A DNA stretch of 52,947 nt, taken from positions 1-52,947 of the forward strand of contig NZ_JAJOMC010000029.1 in assembly GCF_021129155.1 (NCBI RefSeq), read 5' to 3'. The position numbers and the translations under genes are program-made. The notes beneath the pieces are model-generated. The model did not search any database, was not told the origin of the DNA, and was given only the letters and a program-made list of their open reading frames with translations. This DNA comes from Arthrobacter sp. AK04 (GTDB taxonomy: Bacteria; Actinomycetota; Actinomycetes; Actinomycetales; Micrococcaceae). Position 1 is the first letter of the stretch, and each line of letters opens with the position of its first letter. Positions 43,146 through 50,991 of the stretch are shown here, piece by piece.

Positions 43146-44291
43146 ATGACTAGTTCCAAGCCCGGGATGACCCGCATCGTGGCAGGCGAAAGCGCGGTAC
43201 CCAAGCGCAAGCGTGCCATTGAGGCTGCCCTGGCCATCGGGCTGGTCCTGCTGATCGCCGTCGGCGCCGTGGTGGCCTCAACGGTTTCACGCAACACGGA
43301 GGCGCAGGCCGCTGAACCCACGCCCGCCGCTGAGCTCAAACTGGGGTACTTCGGCAACGTCACCCACGCCCCCGCACTGGTGGGCATCAAGCAGGGCTTC
43401 CTGGCAGAGGCACTGGGCAGCACCGCGCTCAGCACCGAAACATTCAACGCCGGGCCCGCGGCCATCGAAGCGCTGAACGCCGGTGCCATCGACGCCGCCT
43501 ACATCGGCCCCAACCCGGCCATCAATTCCTTCGTCAAGAGCCAGGGCCAGTCCGTGGGGATCATCGCCGGTGCCGCCGCCGGCGGTGCGCAGCTGGTTGT
43601 CAGGCCGGAGATCAACTCCGCCGCGGACCTCAAAGGCAGGACGCTGGCTTCCCCGCAGCTCGGCGGCACCCAGGATGTGGCCCTCCGCGCGTGGCTTGCG
43701 TCCGAGGGATACCGGACCAACGTTGACGGCAGCGGCGACGTGGCCATCAACCCCACGGAAAACGCCCAGACACTGAAGCTGTTCCAGGACGGAAAGCTCG
43801 ACGGCGCGTGGCTGCCTGAGCCGTGGGCCTCGCGGCTGGTGCTCCAGGCCGGAGCGGAGGTCCTGGTGGACGAAAAGGACCTCTGGGACGGGACCGGCAC
43901 GGGCAAGCCCGGCGAATTCCCCACCACCGTCCTGATCGTCAACCAGAAGTTCGCCGCCGACCACCCGGAGACCGTCAAGGCACTCCTGGCCGGCCACGCG
44001 GAATCGGTGGCCTGGCTCAACGAGGCTCCTGCCGCGGAAAAAGCCACCGTCATCAACTCCGCCCTGCAGGAATCGGCAGGGGCAGCCCTGGCCGAGGACG
44101 TCCTGGCACGGTCCCTGGCCAACATCACCTTCACCCTGGACCCCCTGGCCGGAAGCTACCCGCGGCTGCTGGAGGACGGCGTCGAGGCCGGCACCACCAA
44201 GCAGGCGGACATCACGGGACTCTTCGACCTCCGCCCGCTCAACGGAGTCTCGGCAACCAAGATTTCAGCAGCCGGCCTCGGCCAGGACTGA
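43146..44291 (+). CDS. ABC transporter substrate-binding protein (NitT/TauT/SsuA type)
   Basis: The 381-residue protein has a basic stretch and a long hydrophobic segment (about 28-48) that acts as a signal or anchor, with no lipobox. It continues with an SsuA/TauA-like fold: LKLGYFGNVTHAPALVGIKQ, GPAAIEALNAGAIDAAYIGP, LASPQLGGTQDVALRAWLAS and DGAWLPEPWASRL. Family members bind sulfonates, taurine, nitrate or pyrimidine precursors. The surrounding sulfur genes favour an organosulfur compound. The start follows the -10 box directly. The ATPase gene begins 27 bp downstream. Confidence 0.9.
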   Translation: MTSSKPGMTRIVAGESAVPKRKRAIEAALAIGLVLLIAVGAVVASTVSRNTEAQAAEPTPAAELKLGYFGNVTHAPALVGIKQGFLAEALGSTALSTETFNAGPAAIEALNAGAIDAAYIGPNPAINSFVKSQGQSVGIIAGAAAGGAQLVVRPEINSAADLKGRTLASPQLGGTQDVALRAWLASEGYRTNVDGSGDVAINPTENAQTLKLFQDGKLDGAWLPEPWASRLVLQAGAEVLVDEKDLWDGTGTGKPGEFPTTVLIVNQKFAADHPETVKALLAGHAESVAWLNEAPAAEKATVINSALQESAGAALAEDVLARSLANITFTLDPLAGSYPRLLEDGVEAGTTKQADITGLFDLRPLNGVSATKISAAGLGQD

Positions 44292-44318
44292 TCCACCCAT
44301 CAACTTAAGGACGGCACC

Positions 44319-45044
44319 ATGCCAGTCGTACTGGAACACCTGGGCAAGCGCTTCGGCGACGGCGCCCCGGTACTGGACGACGTCAACGCCACCATCGGGA
44401 AGGGCGAGTTCGTTGCCCTCCTCGGTGCCTCCGGCTGCGGCAAATCCACCCTGCTGAACATCATCGCGGGACTGGAACCGCCGTCGTCGGGCGCCCTGGA
44501 AGTGCCCAGCGACGGTGCCGCCTTCATGTTCCAGGACGCCGCCCTGTTCCCCTGGCTCACCGCCCGCGAGAACATCGAACTGGCCCTGAAACTCCGCGGC
44601 GTTGGCAAGGCAGAGCGAAAAGCCAAGGCCCAGGAGCTCCTGGAACTGGTGCACCTGGGCGCGGCGGGGGACAAACGCCCGCACGAGCTCTCCGGCGGCA
44701 TGCGCCAGCGCGTGTCCCTGGCGAGGTCGCTCGCGCAGGACCGCCAGCTGCTGCTCATGGACGAGCCGTTCGCCGCCCTGGACGCCATCACCCGCGACCT
44801 GCTGCACGACGAGCTGGAGCGGATCTGGAAGGAAACCGGGCGCACCATCGTCTTCGTCACCCACAACGTCCGGGAAGCCGTGCGGCTGGGCCAGCGCGTG
44901 CTGCTCCTGTCCTCCCGCCCCGGCCGCGTGGTCCAGGAATGGGCCGTCACCGAGGAACACCGAACCGACGCCGGACTCGCCGGCCAGCTGACCGGGGTCA
45001 TCACCGCCCGGCTCCGGGAGGAGATCCGCCGCCATGCCAAGTAA
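44319..45044 (+). CDS. ABC transporter ATP-binding protein (SsuB/TauB type)
   Basis: The 241-residue ATPase has Walker A GASGCGKST, Q-loop FMFQDAALFPWL, signature LSGGMRQRVSLARSL, Walker B LLLMDEPFAALD and switch FVTHNVREA. The set FPWLTARENIELAL and the DEPFAALDAITRD spacing are typical of nitrate/sulfonate/taurine importers. Its end overlaps the permease gene by 11 bp. It would power import by the membrane protein encoded next. Confidence 0.93.
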   Translation: MPVVLEHLGKRFGDGAPVLDDVNATIGKGEFVALLGASGCGKSTLLNIIAGLEPPSSGALEVPSDGAAFMFQDAALFPWLTARENIELALKLRGVGKAERKAKAQELLELVHLGAAGDKRPHELSGGMRQRVSLARSLAQDRQLLLMDEPFAALDAITRDLLHDELERIWKETGRTIVFVTHNVREAVRLGQRVLLLSSRPGRVVQEWAVTEEHRTDAGLAGQLTGVITARLREEIRRHAK

Positions 45045-45987
45045 CCCCACACCCCTGGCCGATGCCGATCCGGTGGTTGAGCCCGTGGAAGCCCGGCACA
45101 TCCACGCCGCACTCACCCGGACCTCCGCCGGCAACGAGGACCTGCGGGAACTCGAATCCGGGCTCGACTCCCTGCAGTCCGACGCCGCCGGCAAGAACCG
45201 CATCGACTGGAGCCGCATCCTGCTGCCCATCGCCGCCCTGGTGGTGCTGGTGCTGATCTGGCAGTTCTACGTCTCGCTCGGGTTCAAGCGGCGTGACCAG
45301 GTCCCCGGCCCCATGGACGTGCTGGGCCAGATGGGTGTCCTCTGGAGCGAGGGCAAAGTGCAGGAGTCCGTGTGGACCTCACTGCAGCGCGGGCTGGTGG
45401 GCTTCGTTATCTCGGTAGCCATCGCCACTCCGGTTGGCCTTTTGCTGGCCCAGGTGGCCCCGCTGCGCCGCGCGTTCGGGCCGCTGATTTCCGGCCTCCA
45501 GGTCCTGCCCTCCGTCGCGTGGGTGCCGGCCGCGATCATCTGGTTCGGCCTCACCGACGCCACCGTGTACTTCGTGGTGTTCATGGGCGCCATTCCGTCC
45601 ATCATCAACGGGCTGATCTCCGGCGTGGACCAGATCCCTCCGCAGTACCGCCGCGTGGGAACCGTCCTGGGCGCGTCCCGGCTGGAGATGGCGCTGCAGA
45701 TCATCCTTCCCGCCGCCCTTCCCGGGTACCTTGGCGGGCTGAAGCAGGGCTGGGCGTTTTCCTGGCGTTCCCTCATGGCGGCGGAGATCATCGCGGTTGG
45801 CGGCACCATCGGCTTCGGCCTGGGCTCGCTGCTGGACCAGGGCCGGCAGCTGTCCGACATGGCCGTGGTGATGTCGGCAATCCTGCTGATCCTCGCCGTC
45901 GGCATCCTGATCGAGCTGCTGGTGTTCGGGCCCATCGAGAAGCGTCTCCTCCGCAGCCGCGGGCTCCTGGCCGGCAGCACCCGCTAA
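45034..45987 (+). CDS. ABC transporter permease (SsuC/TauC type)
   Basis: The 317-residue permease has a long soluble N-terminus (about 65 residues), then six membrane helices and the EAA loop RVGTVLGASRLEMALQIILP followed by AALPGYLGGLKQGWAFSW, diagnostic of the SsuC/TauC/NrtB group. The extended N-terminus is unusual for the family but continuous in frame. The ATG lies within the ATPase gene (11-bp overlap), which indicates coupling. A strong intrinsic terminator follows. Confidence 0.92.
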   Translation: MPSNPTPLADADPVVEPVEARHIHAALTRTSAGNEDLRELESGLDSLQSDAAGKNRIDWSRILLPIAALVVLVLIWQFYVSLGFKRRDQVPGPMDVLGQMGVLWSEGKVQESVWTSLQRGLVGFVISVAIATPVGLLLAQVAPLRRAFGPLISGLQVLPSVAWVPAAIIWFGLTDATVYFVVFMGAIPSIINGLISGVDQIPPQYRRVGTVLGASRLEMALQIILPAALPGYLGGLKQGWAFSWRSLMAAEIIAVGGTIGFGLGSLLDQGRQLSDMAVVMSAILLILAVGILIELLVFGPIEKRLLRSRGLLAGSTR

Positions 45988-46013
45988 GCACCTCCATCTT
46001 CCGCAACACGCAG

Positions 46014-46055
46014 AGCCCGACGGCGACCTCCCGCCGTCGGGCTTTCTGCTTTTCT
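46014..46055 (+). terminator. Intrinsic terminator of the ABC transporter operon
   Basis: AGCCCGACGGCG and CGCCGTCGGGCT form a perfect 12-bp stem with a 6-base loop, followed by a T-rich tail (TTCTGCTTTTCT). Confidence 0.92.
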
Positions 46056-46074
46056 GCGTCTTGCTGGCGCAACT

Positions 46075-46142
46075 GGGGCACTCTGACACGGACACGCCGT
46101 CAAACCCGACCACCGGACGCCGATACGGGACCAAAGTGCCCC
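46075..46142 (+). repeat. 68-bp palindromic element, copy 3
   Basis: It starts GGGGCACTCTGACACGGACA and ends CCAAAGTGCCCC. It lies upstream of the SRPBCC gene at 46188, in the same orientation as copy 4. Confidence 0.88.
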
Positions 46143-46187
46143 ACGACCGTCCGGCTTTGAAGTGCCCCCGGATGGCAGACTGGCCCC

Positions 46188-46652
46188 ATGACCACCAGCT
46201 TTGTCTGCCGAACCGCGTCAGCCTTGCCCCCGGAGCGGCTGTTCGACCTGGCCCGCAGCGTTGACGCCCATATGGAGTCCCAGAAGGGCTCGGGGGAGCG
46301 GGCGGTAGCCGGGGTGACGTCCGGGCTGATCGGTGCGGGGCAGGAGGTCACCTGGCGCGCCCGGCACTTCGGAATTCCCCTCACCATGACCAGCCGCGTC
46401 ACCGCGTTCGACTTCCCCCGGAGCTTCACGGACGAGCAGGTAAAGGGCCCGTTCAGGTCCTTCCGCCACATCCATGAATTCGAGCCCAGCCGCGGCGGCT
46501 GCATCATGACGGACCGGGTGGAGTTCACGGCGCCGTTCGGACTCCTGGGCCGCGTGGTGGAGCGGCTGGTCCTGCGCCCGTACCTGCAGCGGCTTATCCG
46601 CGACCGCGGACACTTCCTTGGCAGCGCCGGCAGCCGAACCGGGGCACATTGA
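46188..46652 (+). CDS. SRPBCC family protein, single-gene unit
   Basis: The 154-residue protein is a helix-grip SRPBCC/START-like domain of the coenzyme Q-binding/cyclase kind: PPERLFDLARSVDAHMESQK at the N-terminus, GQEVTWRARHFGIPLTMTSR and FRSFRHIHEFEPSRGGCIMT in the middle, and a long C-terminal helix. CAGACT (46176-46181) ends six bases before the ATG, suggesting a leaderless mRNA. The gene sits between two direct 68-bp elements, and its final Gly-Ala-His codons and TGA stop are inside the second. Confidence 0.85.
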   Translation: MTTSFVCRTASALPPERLFDLARSVDAHMESQKGSGERAVAGVTSGLIGAGQEVTWRARHFGIPLTMTSRVTAFDFPRSFTDEQVKGPFRSFRHIHEFEPSRGGCIMTDRVEFTAPFGLLGRVVERLVLRPYLQRLIRDRGHFLGSAGSRTGAH

Positions 46653-46708
46653 CACGGACACGCCGGGGATCACGGCACATCCGGCCCTGCCGCCCGCCAA
46701 TGTGCCCC
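46641..46708 (+). repeat. 68-bp palindromic element, copy 4
   Basis: It starts GGGGCACATTGACACGGACA and ends CAATGTGCCCC. The terminal 11 bp are perfect inverted repeats. It supplies the last three codons and the stop of the SRPBCC gene. Confidence 0.88.
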
Positions 46709-46737
46709 GCAACGGAGCACGACGGCGGGCGGCAGGC

Positions 46738-46812
46738 TTTGTGACGCAGCGTTACCTCACGTGAACTGGTGTTGCTGCCCCGTTGTTGGCATATGTGACG
46801 CCGCCCTACCGT
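46738..46812 (+). promoter_or_regulatory. Promoter and putative sulfur box of the siroheme synthase gene
   Basis: TTTGTGACGC (46738-46747) is identical to a 10-mer in the sulfite reductase promoter and is part of an imperfect dyad, GTGACGC-A-GCGTTAC. ATGTGACGC recurs at 46793-46801. TTGTTG (46783-46788) and TACCGT (46807-46812) fit as -35 and -10 boxes with an 18-bp spacer. The ATG follows six bases later. Confidence 0.55.
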
Positions 46813-46818
46813 TGATTC

Positions 46819-48090
46819 ATGGCAATTCAGGATATCTACCCCACGGCGCTGCGCCTCCTTGGCCGCCCCGTGCTGGTGGTGGGCGGCGGCCCCGTTGCGG
46901 CCCGCCGCGCCAAGGGGCTGCTGGACGCCGGTGCACGGGTCACCGTCGTGGCTCCCGTTGCCTCCGCCGCGCTCAAGGAACTGGCCGACGCCGGCCTCCT
47001 CACCTGGGAGCCGCGCCCCTACCGTTCCGAAGATGTTGACGGCGTGTGGTTCGTCCAGACCGCCACCGGCGATTCCGCCGTGGATGCGCAGGTGTCGTCC
47101 GACGCCGAGGCGCAGCGCGTCTGGTGCGTCAACGCCTCCGACCATGAAGCCTCCGCAGCCTGGACCCCGGCTGTTGCCGAAGTGGACGACGTCAAGATCG
47201 CCGTGAACGCCGGGGGAGACCCGCGGCGCGCCATGGCCGTCCGCGACGCCGTTGCCACCGCCCTGGAAACCGGCGACCTTCCGCTGCGCCGCCGCCGCGC
47301 CCACCGTGGTTCCGTGGCACTGGTTGGCGGCGGGCCCGGCGACACCGGCCTCATCACCGTCCGCGGCCGCCGCCTCCTCGGCCAGGCCGACGTCGTGGTG
47401 GCAGACCGCCTGGGGCCCCGCGAACTCCTGAACGAGCTGGCTCCGGATGTCCGCATCATCGAGGTGGGCAAGACCCCCGGCCACCACCCCGTGCCCCAGG
47501 CCGAAATCAACCGGATCCTCGTCGAGGAAGCCCAGAAAGGCCACCGCGTGGTCCGGCTGAAAGGCGGAGACCCGTACGTCCTGGGCCGCGGCGGCGAAGA
47601 GGCCGAATACTGCCGGCAGCACGGCGTCGAGGTTGAAGTGGTTTCCGGCGTTACGTCTGCGATCTCCGTTCCAGCCGCCGCAGGCATTCCCGTCACGCAC
47701 CGGGGCCTGGCCAAGGGCTTCAGCGTGGTCACCGGACACGAGGAACTCTCAGAAGTCCCGGCCCGGGCCGACCACACCATTGTCCTGCTGATGGGTGTTG
47801 GCCAACTGCGCGAATCCGCGTCCGCCCTGGGCAAAGCCGGCCTGCCATCCGGTACGCCAGTTGGTATCGTGGAAAACGGCTATTTGCCGGACCAGCGCGT
47901 GACGATTGGCACGCTTGGTTCCATTGCAGACCAGGCGGAAGCCGCCGGCGTCGCAAATCCCGCAGTAATTGTCATCGGCGACGTTGTGCGCGTGAGCCCG
48001 TTCGCGCCGTCGCACTTCAAAACCGCTGACTACAGCACCACCACCCCGAACAGCCCCCGCACCAGCAAGCCCCGAGTCCTCACAACCTAG
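46819..48090 (+). CDS. cysG: Siroheme synthase (precorrin-2 dehydrogenase fused to SUMT)
   Basis: This 423-residue bifunctional enzyme has an N-terminal NAD-dependent dehydrogenase (VLVVGGGPVAARRAKGLLDA, VWCVNASDHEASAAW) and, from about 163, a uroporphyrinogen-III methyltransferase (SVALVGGGPGDTGLITVRG, RLKGGDPYVLGRGGEE, VVSGVTSAISVPAAAGIPVT). It makes sirohydrochlorin, which the chelatase at 34372 would convert to siroheme. The N-terminal half is about 50 residues shorter than in E. coli CysG, so the separate helical chelatase domain seems to be missing. That fits a dedicated CbiX-type enzyme. The mRNA looks leaderless. Confidence 0.93.
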   Translation: MAIQDIYPTALRLLGRPVLVVGGGPVAARRAKGLLDAGARVTVVAPVASAALKELADAGLLTWEPRPYRSEDVDGVWFVQTATGDSAVDAQVSSDAEAQRVWCVNASDHEASAAWTPAVAEVDDVKIAVNAGGDPRRAMAVRDAVATALETGDLPLRRRRAHRGSVALVGGGPGDTGLITVRGRRLLGQADVVVADRLGPRELLNELAPDVRIIEVGKTPGHHPVPQAEINRILVEEAQKGHRVVRLKGGDPYVLGRGGEEAEYCRQHGVEVEVVSGVTSAISVPAAAGIPVTHRGLAKGFSVVTGHEELSEVPARADHTIVLLMGVGQLRESASALGKAGLPSGTPVGIVENGYLPDQRVTIGTLGSIADQAEAAGVANPAVIVIGDVVRVSPFAPSHFKTADYSTTTPNSPRTSKPRVLTT

Positions 48091-48097
48091 CCCCCAC

Positions 48098-48161
48098 CCA
48101 ACCAGGTAGCAGCAGATGTCGTTATGAGCCCTCAAAACGTCATTAAGTGCTACTTAGTTGG
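48098..48161. repeat. 64-bp palindromic element, copy b
   Basis: It starts CCAACCAGGTAGCAGCAGAT and ends GTGCTACTTAGTTGG. It has the same length as copy a at 26960-27023. It lies 7 bp after the siroheme synthase stop and before the fprA ribosome site. Confidence 0.85.
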
Positions 48162-48189
48162 GCCGGACCGAAGAAAAAGGAACACAGCC

Positions 48190-49656
48190 GTGTCATCAAG
48201 CACCACCGTAGGTTCTGCCGAACGTCCGCTGCGCGTCGCCGTCGTGGGCTCCGGCCCGGCAGGCGTCTACGCCGCCGACATCCTCACCAAGAGCGAAGCC
48301 GTCAAGAGCGGCGAGCTGACCGTGAGCATCGACCTCTTTGACCGCTACCCGGCACCCTACGGCCTGATCCGCTACGGCGTCGCCCCGGACCACCCCCGCA
48401 TCAAGGGCATCGTCAATGCCCTGCACAAGGTCCTGGACCGCGGCGACATCCGCTTCTTCGGCAACGTGGACTACGGCACCGACCTCACCATCGAGGACCT
48501 CCGCACCCACTACGACGCCGTCATCTTCGCCACCGGCGCCATCAAGGACGCGGACCTGAACATCCCCGGCATCGAGCTGGAAGGCTCCTTCGGCGGCGCG
48601 GACTTCGTCTCCTGGTACGACGGCCACCCGGACGTGCCCCGCGAATGGCCGCTGGACGCCAAGGAAATCGCCGTGATCGGCAACGGCAACGTAGCCCTGG
48701 ACGTGGCCCGCGTCCTGTCCAAGCACGCCGATGACCTGCTGGTCTCCGAGATCCCGGACAACGTCTACGCCGGTCTGAAGGCCTCGCCCGTCACCGACGT
48801 CCACGTGTTCGGCCGCCGCGGCCCGGCCCAGGTCAAGTTCACCCCGCTGGAGCTGCGCGAGCTGTCCCACTCCAAGGACGTGGACATCATCCTGTACCCG
48901 GAGGACTTCGAGTTCGACGAGGAATCCGACCGCCAGATCCAGACCAACAACCAGACCAAGACCATGGTGGGCACGCTCACCAACTGGATCGCCGAGCAGC
49001 CCGAGGACCTCTCCGAGCTGAAGGCTTCCCGCCGCCTGCACCTGCACTTCCTGCACAGCCCGGTGGAAATCTATGACGACGCCGAGACGCCGGGCAAGGT
49101 GGCCGGCATGCGGTTTGAGCGCACCGAGCTGGACGGCACGGGCAACGCCCGCGGCACCGGGGAGTTCGTGGACTACCCGGTCCAGGCCGTGTACCGAGCC
49201 ATTGGCTACTTCGGTTCAGCCCTGCCGGAGATCGAGTTCGACCACACCAAGGGAGTCATCCCGAACGACGGCGGGCGCGTCCTGGACGCCGCCGGCACCC
49301 ACGTGCCGGGCATCTACGCCACCGGCTGGATCAAGCGGGGACCCGTCGGCCTGATCGGCCACACCAAGGGCGACGCCCTGGAGACCGTGACCTACCTGCT
49401 GGAGGACCGCGAAAACCTTCCCGTGGCGCAGGCACCCCAGGAAGAGGCCGTCGTCGAGCTCCTGGACGCCCGCGGCGTGCAGTTCACCAGCTGGGAAGGC
49501 TGGCTGGCCCTGGACGCCCACGAACTGGCCCTCGGCGCAGCCGCCACAGAGGCCGGCGGATCGCACGGCGTTGAGGTCAAGCGTGAGCGCATCAAGGTGG
49601 TGCCGCGCGAGGACATGGTGGACATCTCCCGCGACGGCGTGGCAGCGCAGGTCTAA
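48190..49656 (+). CDS. fprA: Ferredoxin-NADP reductase (FprA/adrenodoxin reductase type)
   Basis: This 488-residue flavoprotein transfers electrons between NADPH and ferredoxin. It has the FAD motif VAVVGSGPAGVYAADIL, LFDRYPAPYGLIRYGVAPDH, the NADP fold IAVIGNGNVALDVARVL, VFGRRGPAQVKFTPLELREL and ATGWIKRGPVGLIGHTKGDA. These are hallmarks of the mitochondrial-type family found in mycobacteria. Placement after the siroheme synthase suggests it feeds electrons to the sulfite reductase (inference). The GTG at 48190 has AAAGGA at good spacing. The frame continues upstream only through the 64-bp repeat. Confidence 0.95.
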   Translation: MSSSTTVGSAERPLRVAVVGSGPAGVYAADILTKSEAVKSGELTVSIDLFDRYPAPYGLIRYGVAPDHPRIKGIVNALHKVLDRGDIRFFGNVDYGTDLTIEDLRTHYDAVIFATGAIKDADLNIPGIELEGSFGGADFVSWYDGHPDVPREWPLDAKEIAVIGNGNVALDVARVLSKHADDLLVSEIPDNVYAGLKASPVTDVHVFGRRGPAQVKFTPLELRELSHSKDVDIILYPEDFEFDEESDRQIQTNNQTKTMVGTLTNWIAEQPEDLSELKASRRLHLHFLHSPVEIYDDAETPGKVAGMRFERTELDGTGNARGTGEFVDYPVQAVYRAIGYFGSALPEIEFDHTKGVIPNDGGRVLDAAGTHVPGIYATGWIKRGPVGLIGHTKGDALETVTYLLEDRENLPVAQAPQEEAVVELLDARGVQFTSWEGWLALDAHELALGAAATEAGGSHGVEVKRERIKVVPREDMVDISRDGVAAQV

Positions 49657-49674
49657 CGGACAAGGGTCCAGACG

Positions 49675-49722
49675 GCAGGAAAGCCGGCAGCGTGGGATCA
49701 TTCCCCCTGCCGGCTTTCCTGC
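49675..49722. terminator. Bidirectional terminator between convergent genes
   Basis: GCAGGAAAGCCGGCAG and CTGCCGGCTTTCCTGC form a perfect 16-bp stem with a 16-base loop. It lies between fprA and the minus-strand operon and can serve both. Confidence 0.85.
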
Positions 49723-49737
49723 GTTAACCCGGCCGCG

Positions 49738-50961
49738 CTACTTCCCGGCCCCGCCTGCGGCCATCAGCTCAAGCCGCCGAAGCGTTTCCCGGTTCCGGAC
49801 AGTGATCAGGGGGTCGCGCAGGAACTTAGGCATCATCTTTCCCGGTCCGCGGACGGCGTCCTCGGAGATGGTGACCCGGCATTGCCCGTCCTGGTCTTCC
49901 AGCGTCATCACCACTTTGGCTTCACCCATGGGCCAGCCGCGGGCGATGACTTCCAGCCGGCGGCCCGGCTCGACGGCTGTCACCTGCGTGCTGTCGTCGA
50001 TCACCAGCGGCCAGCCGCCCACGGAGTGGTGGAGCCGGGAGCCTGCTGCAGGCCATTGGTCGTCCACAGCCCGGATCCGGGAGGTGCCCACCACCCAGCC
50101 GGAGTAAAGCCATCCGTCGGCGATGACCCTCCACACATCGGCGGCGGGGGAGTTGAAGAGCTGCGACACGGTGGACATGGTGTTCCTTTCTGTAGCGGCG
50201 GGTGCGGCTGAAGCGGGGGCGGAGTTTGCGACGGCGGCGGGTGCGGGCCGCTGCGCCGCGCGGTAGGAGCGTTCCCTAAGGCGGCGGGTCCACGCGTAGG
50301 TCTGGGCTCCCGGCGCCTGGTTCCCGAGGGGATTGAAGCGCACGGGCGTGTCCGCCGGTTCCGGTTCTGCCTGCAGGCGGAGTTCGCCGCATTCACGCCA
50401 GGGCCCCGCGGGTTTGGCCCAGTAGAGGTTGAGTACCCATTCCCCGGAGGCCAGCGGCCCCGCCGGCAGCTCGCTGGTCCGCAGCCCCAGCAATACGGGC
50501 CCTTTCCCGCCCCGGTACGGCATGAGTGTTGTGAAGGTGGCGCTGGCAACGTCGAGCTTCGGCTGGAGCAGGAACCTTCCGGGAAGCCGCCAGCCGGTGG
50601 AGGCGAACAGCACGTCCGTGATGCCGCCGGAGGATGGCGTGATGCGCAGGGCCAGGCCCAGGATGTCCGGAAGCTGCTGGGGCAGCCCCACCGATCGCGA
50701 GAACCTGGCCTTGACGGAGTCGATGCCCGGAGTATCGAGCCACTCCACCCCGCTGGTTGCCCCGGAACTGCCGGTCCGCGTCAGCCGTCCTGCCAGGCCG
50801 ATGCCCTCCGGGTGGATGGGCCGGTCCGGCCTGGCCAGCTTCAGCATCCGGAACAGTCCGGCGAAGGCGCGGCCTGCCGTCTCCGTGACGGCGGGGGTTA
50901 CATCCCCCGGGGCGGCAGGGCCGACGCCGGGGGCTTGGTCTATGGCTGCGGAATGCGTCAT
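49738..50961 (-). CDS. Fused ORF: uncharacterised domain plus SRPBCC domain
   Basis: This 407-residue open frame joins two parts. Residues 1-240 (for example VKARFSRSVGLPQQLPDILG and FASTGWRLPGRFLLQPKLDV) resemble actinobacterial proteins often labelled phosphodiesterase, with no catalytic motif that I can see. Residues 262-407 are a complete SRPBCC domain starting at MSTVSQLFNSPAADVW. An Ala/Pro-rich linker joins them. GAAAGGA (50184-50190, minus strand) lies five bases before the internal ATG at 50178, so the second part may also be made alone (49738-50178, 146 residues). It is third in a minus-strand operon. Confidence 0.78.
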   Translation of the reverse strand: MTHSAAIDQAPGVGPAAPGDVTPAVTETAGRAFAGLFRMLKLARPDRPIHPEGIGLAGRLTRTGSSGATSGVEWLDTPGIDSVKARFSRSVGLPQQLPDILGLALRITPSSGGITDVLFASTGWRLPGRFLLQPKLDVASATFTTLMPYRGGKGPVLLGLRTSELPAGPLASGEWVLNLYWAKPAGPWRECGELRLQAEPEPADTPVRFNPLGNQAPGAQTYAWTRRLRERSYRAAQRPAPAAVANSAPASAAPAATERNTMSTVSQLFNSPAADVWRVIADGWLYSGWVVGTSRIRAVDDQWPAAGSRLHHSVGGWPLVIDDSTQVTAVEPGRRLEVIARGWPMGEAKVVMTLEDQDGQCRVTISEDAVRGPGKMMPKFLRDPLITVRNRETLRRLELMAAGGAGK

Positions 50962-50991
50962 GGTTCCTCCGTACCCCGAAACAGGCCGGAA

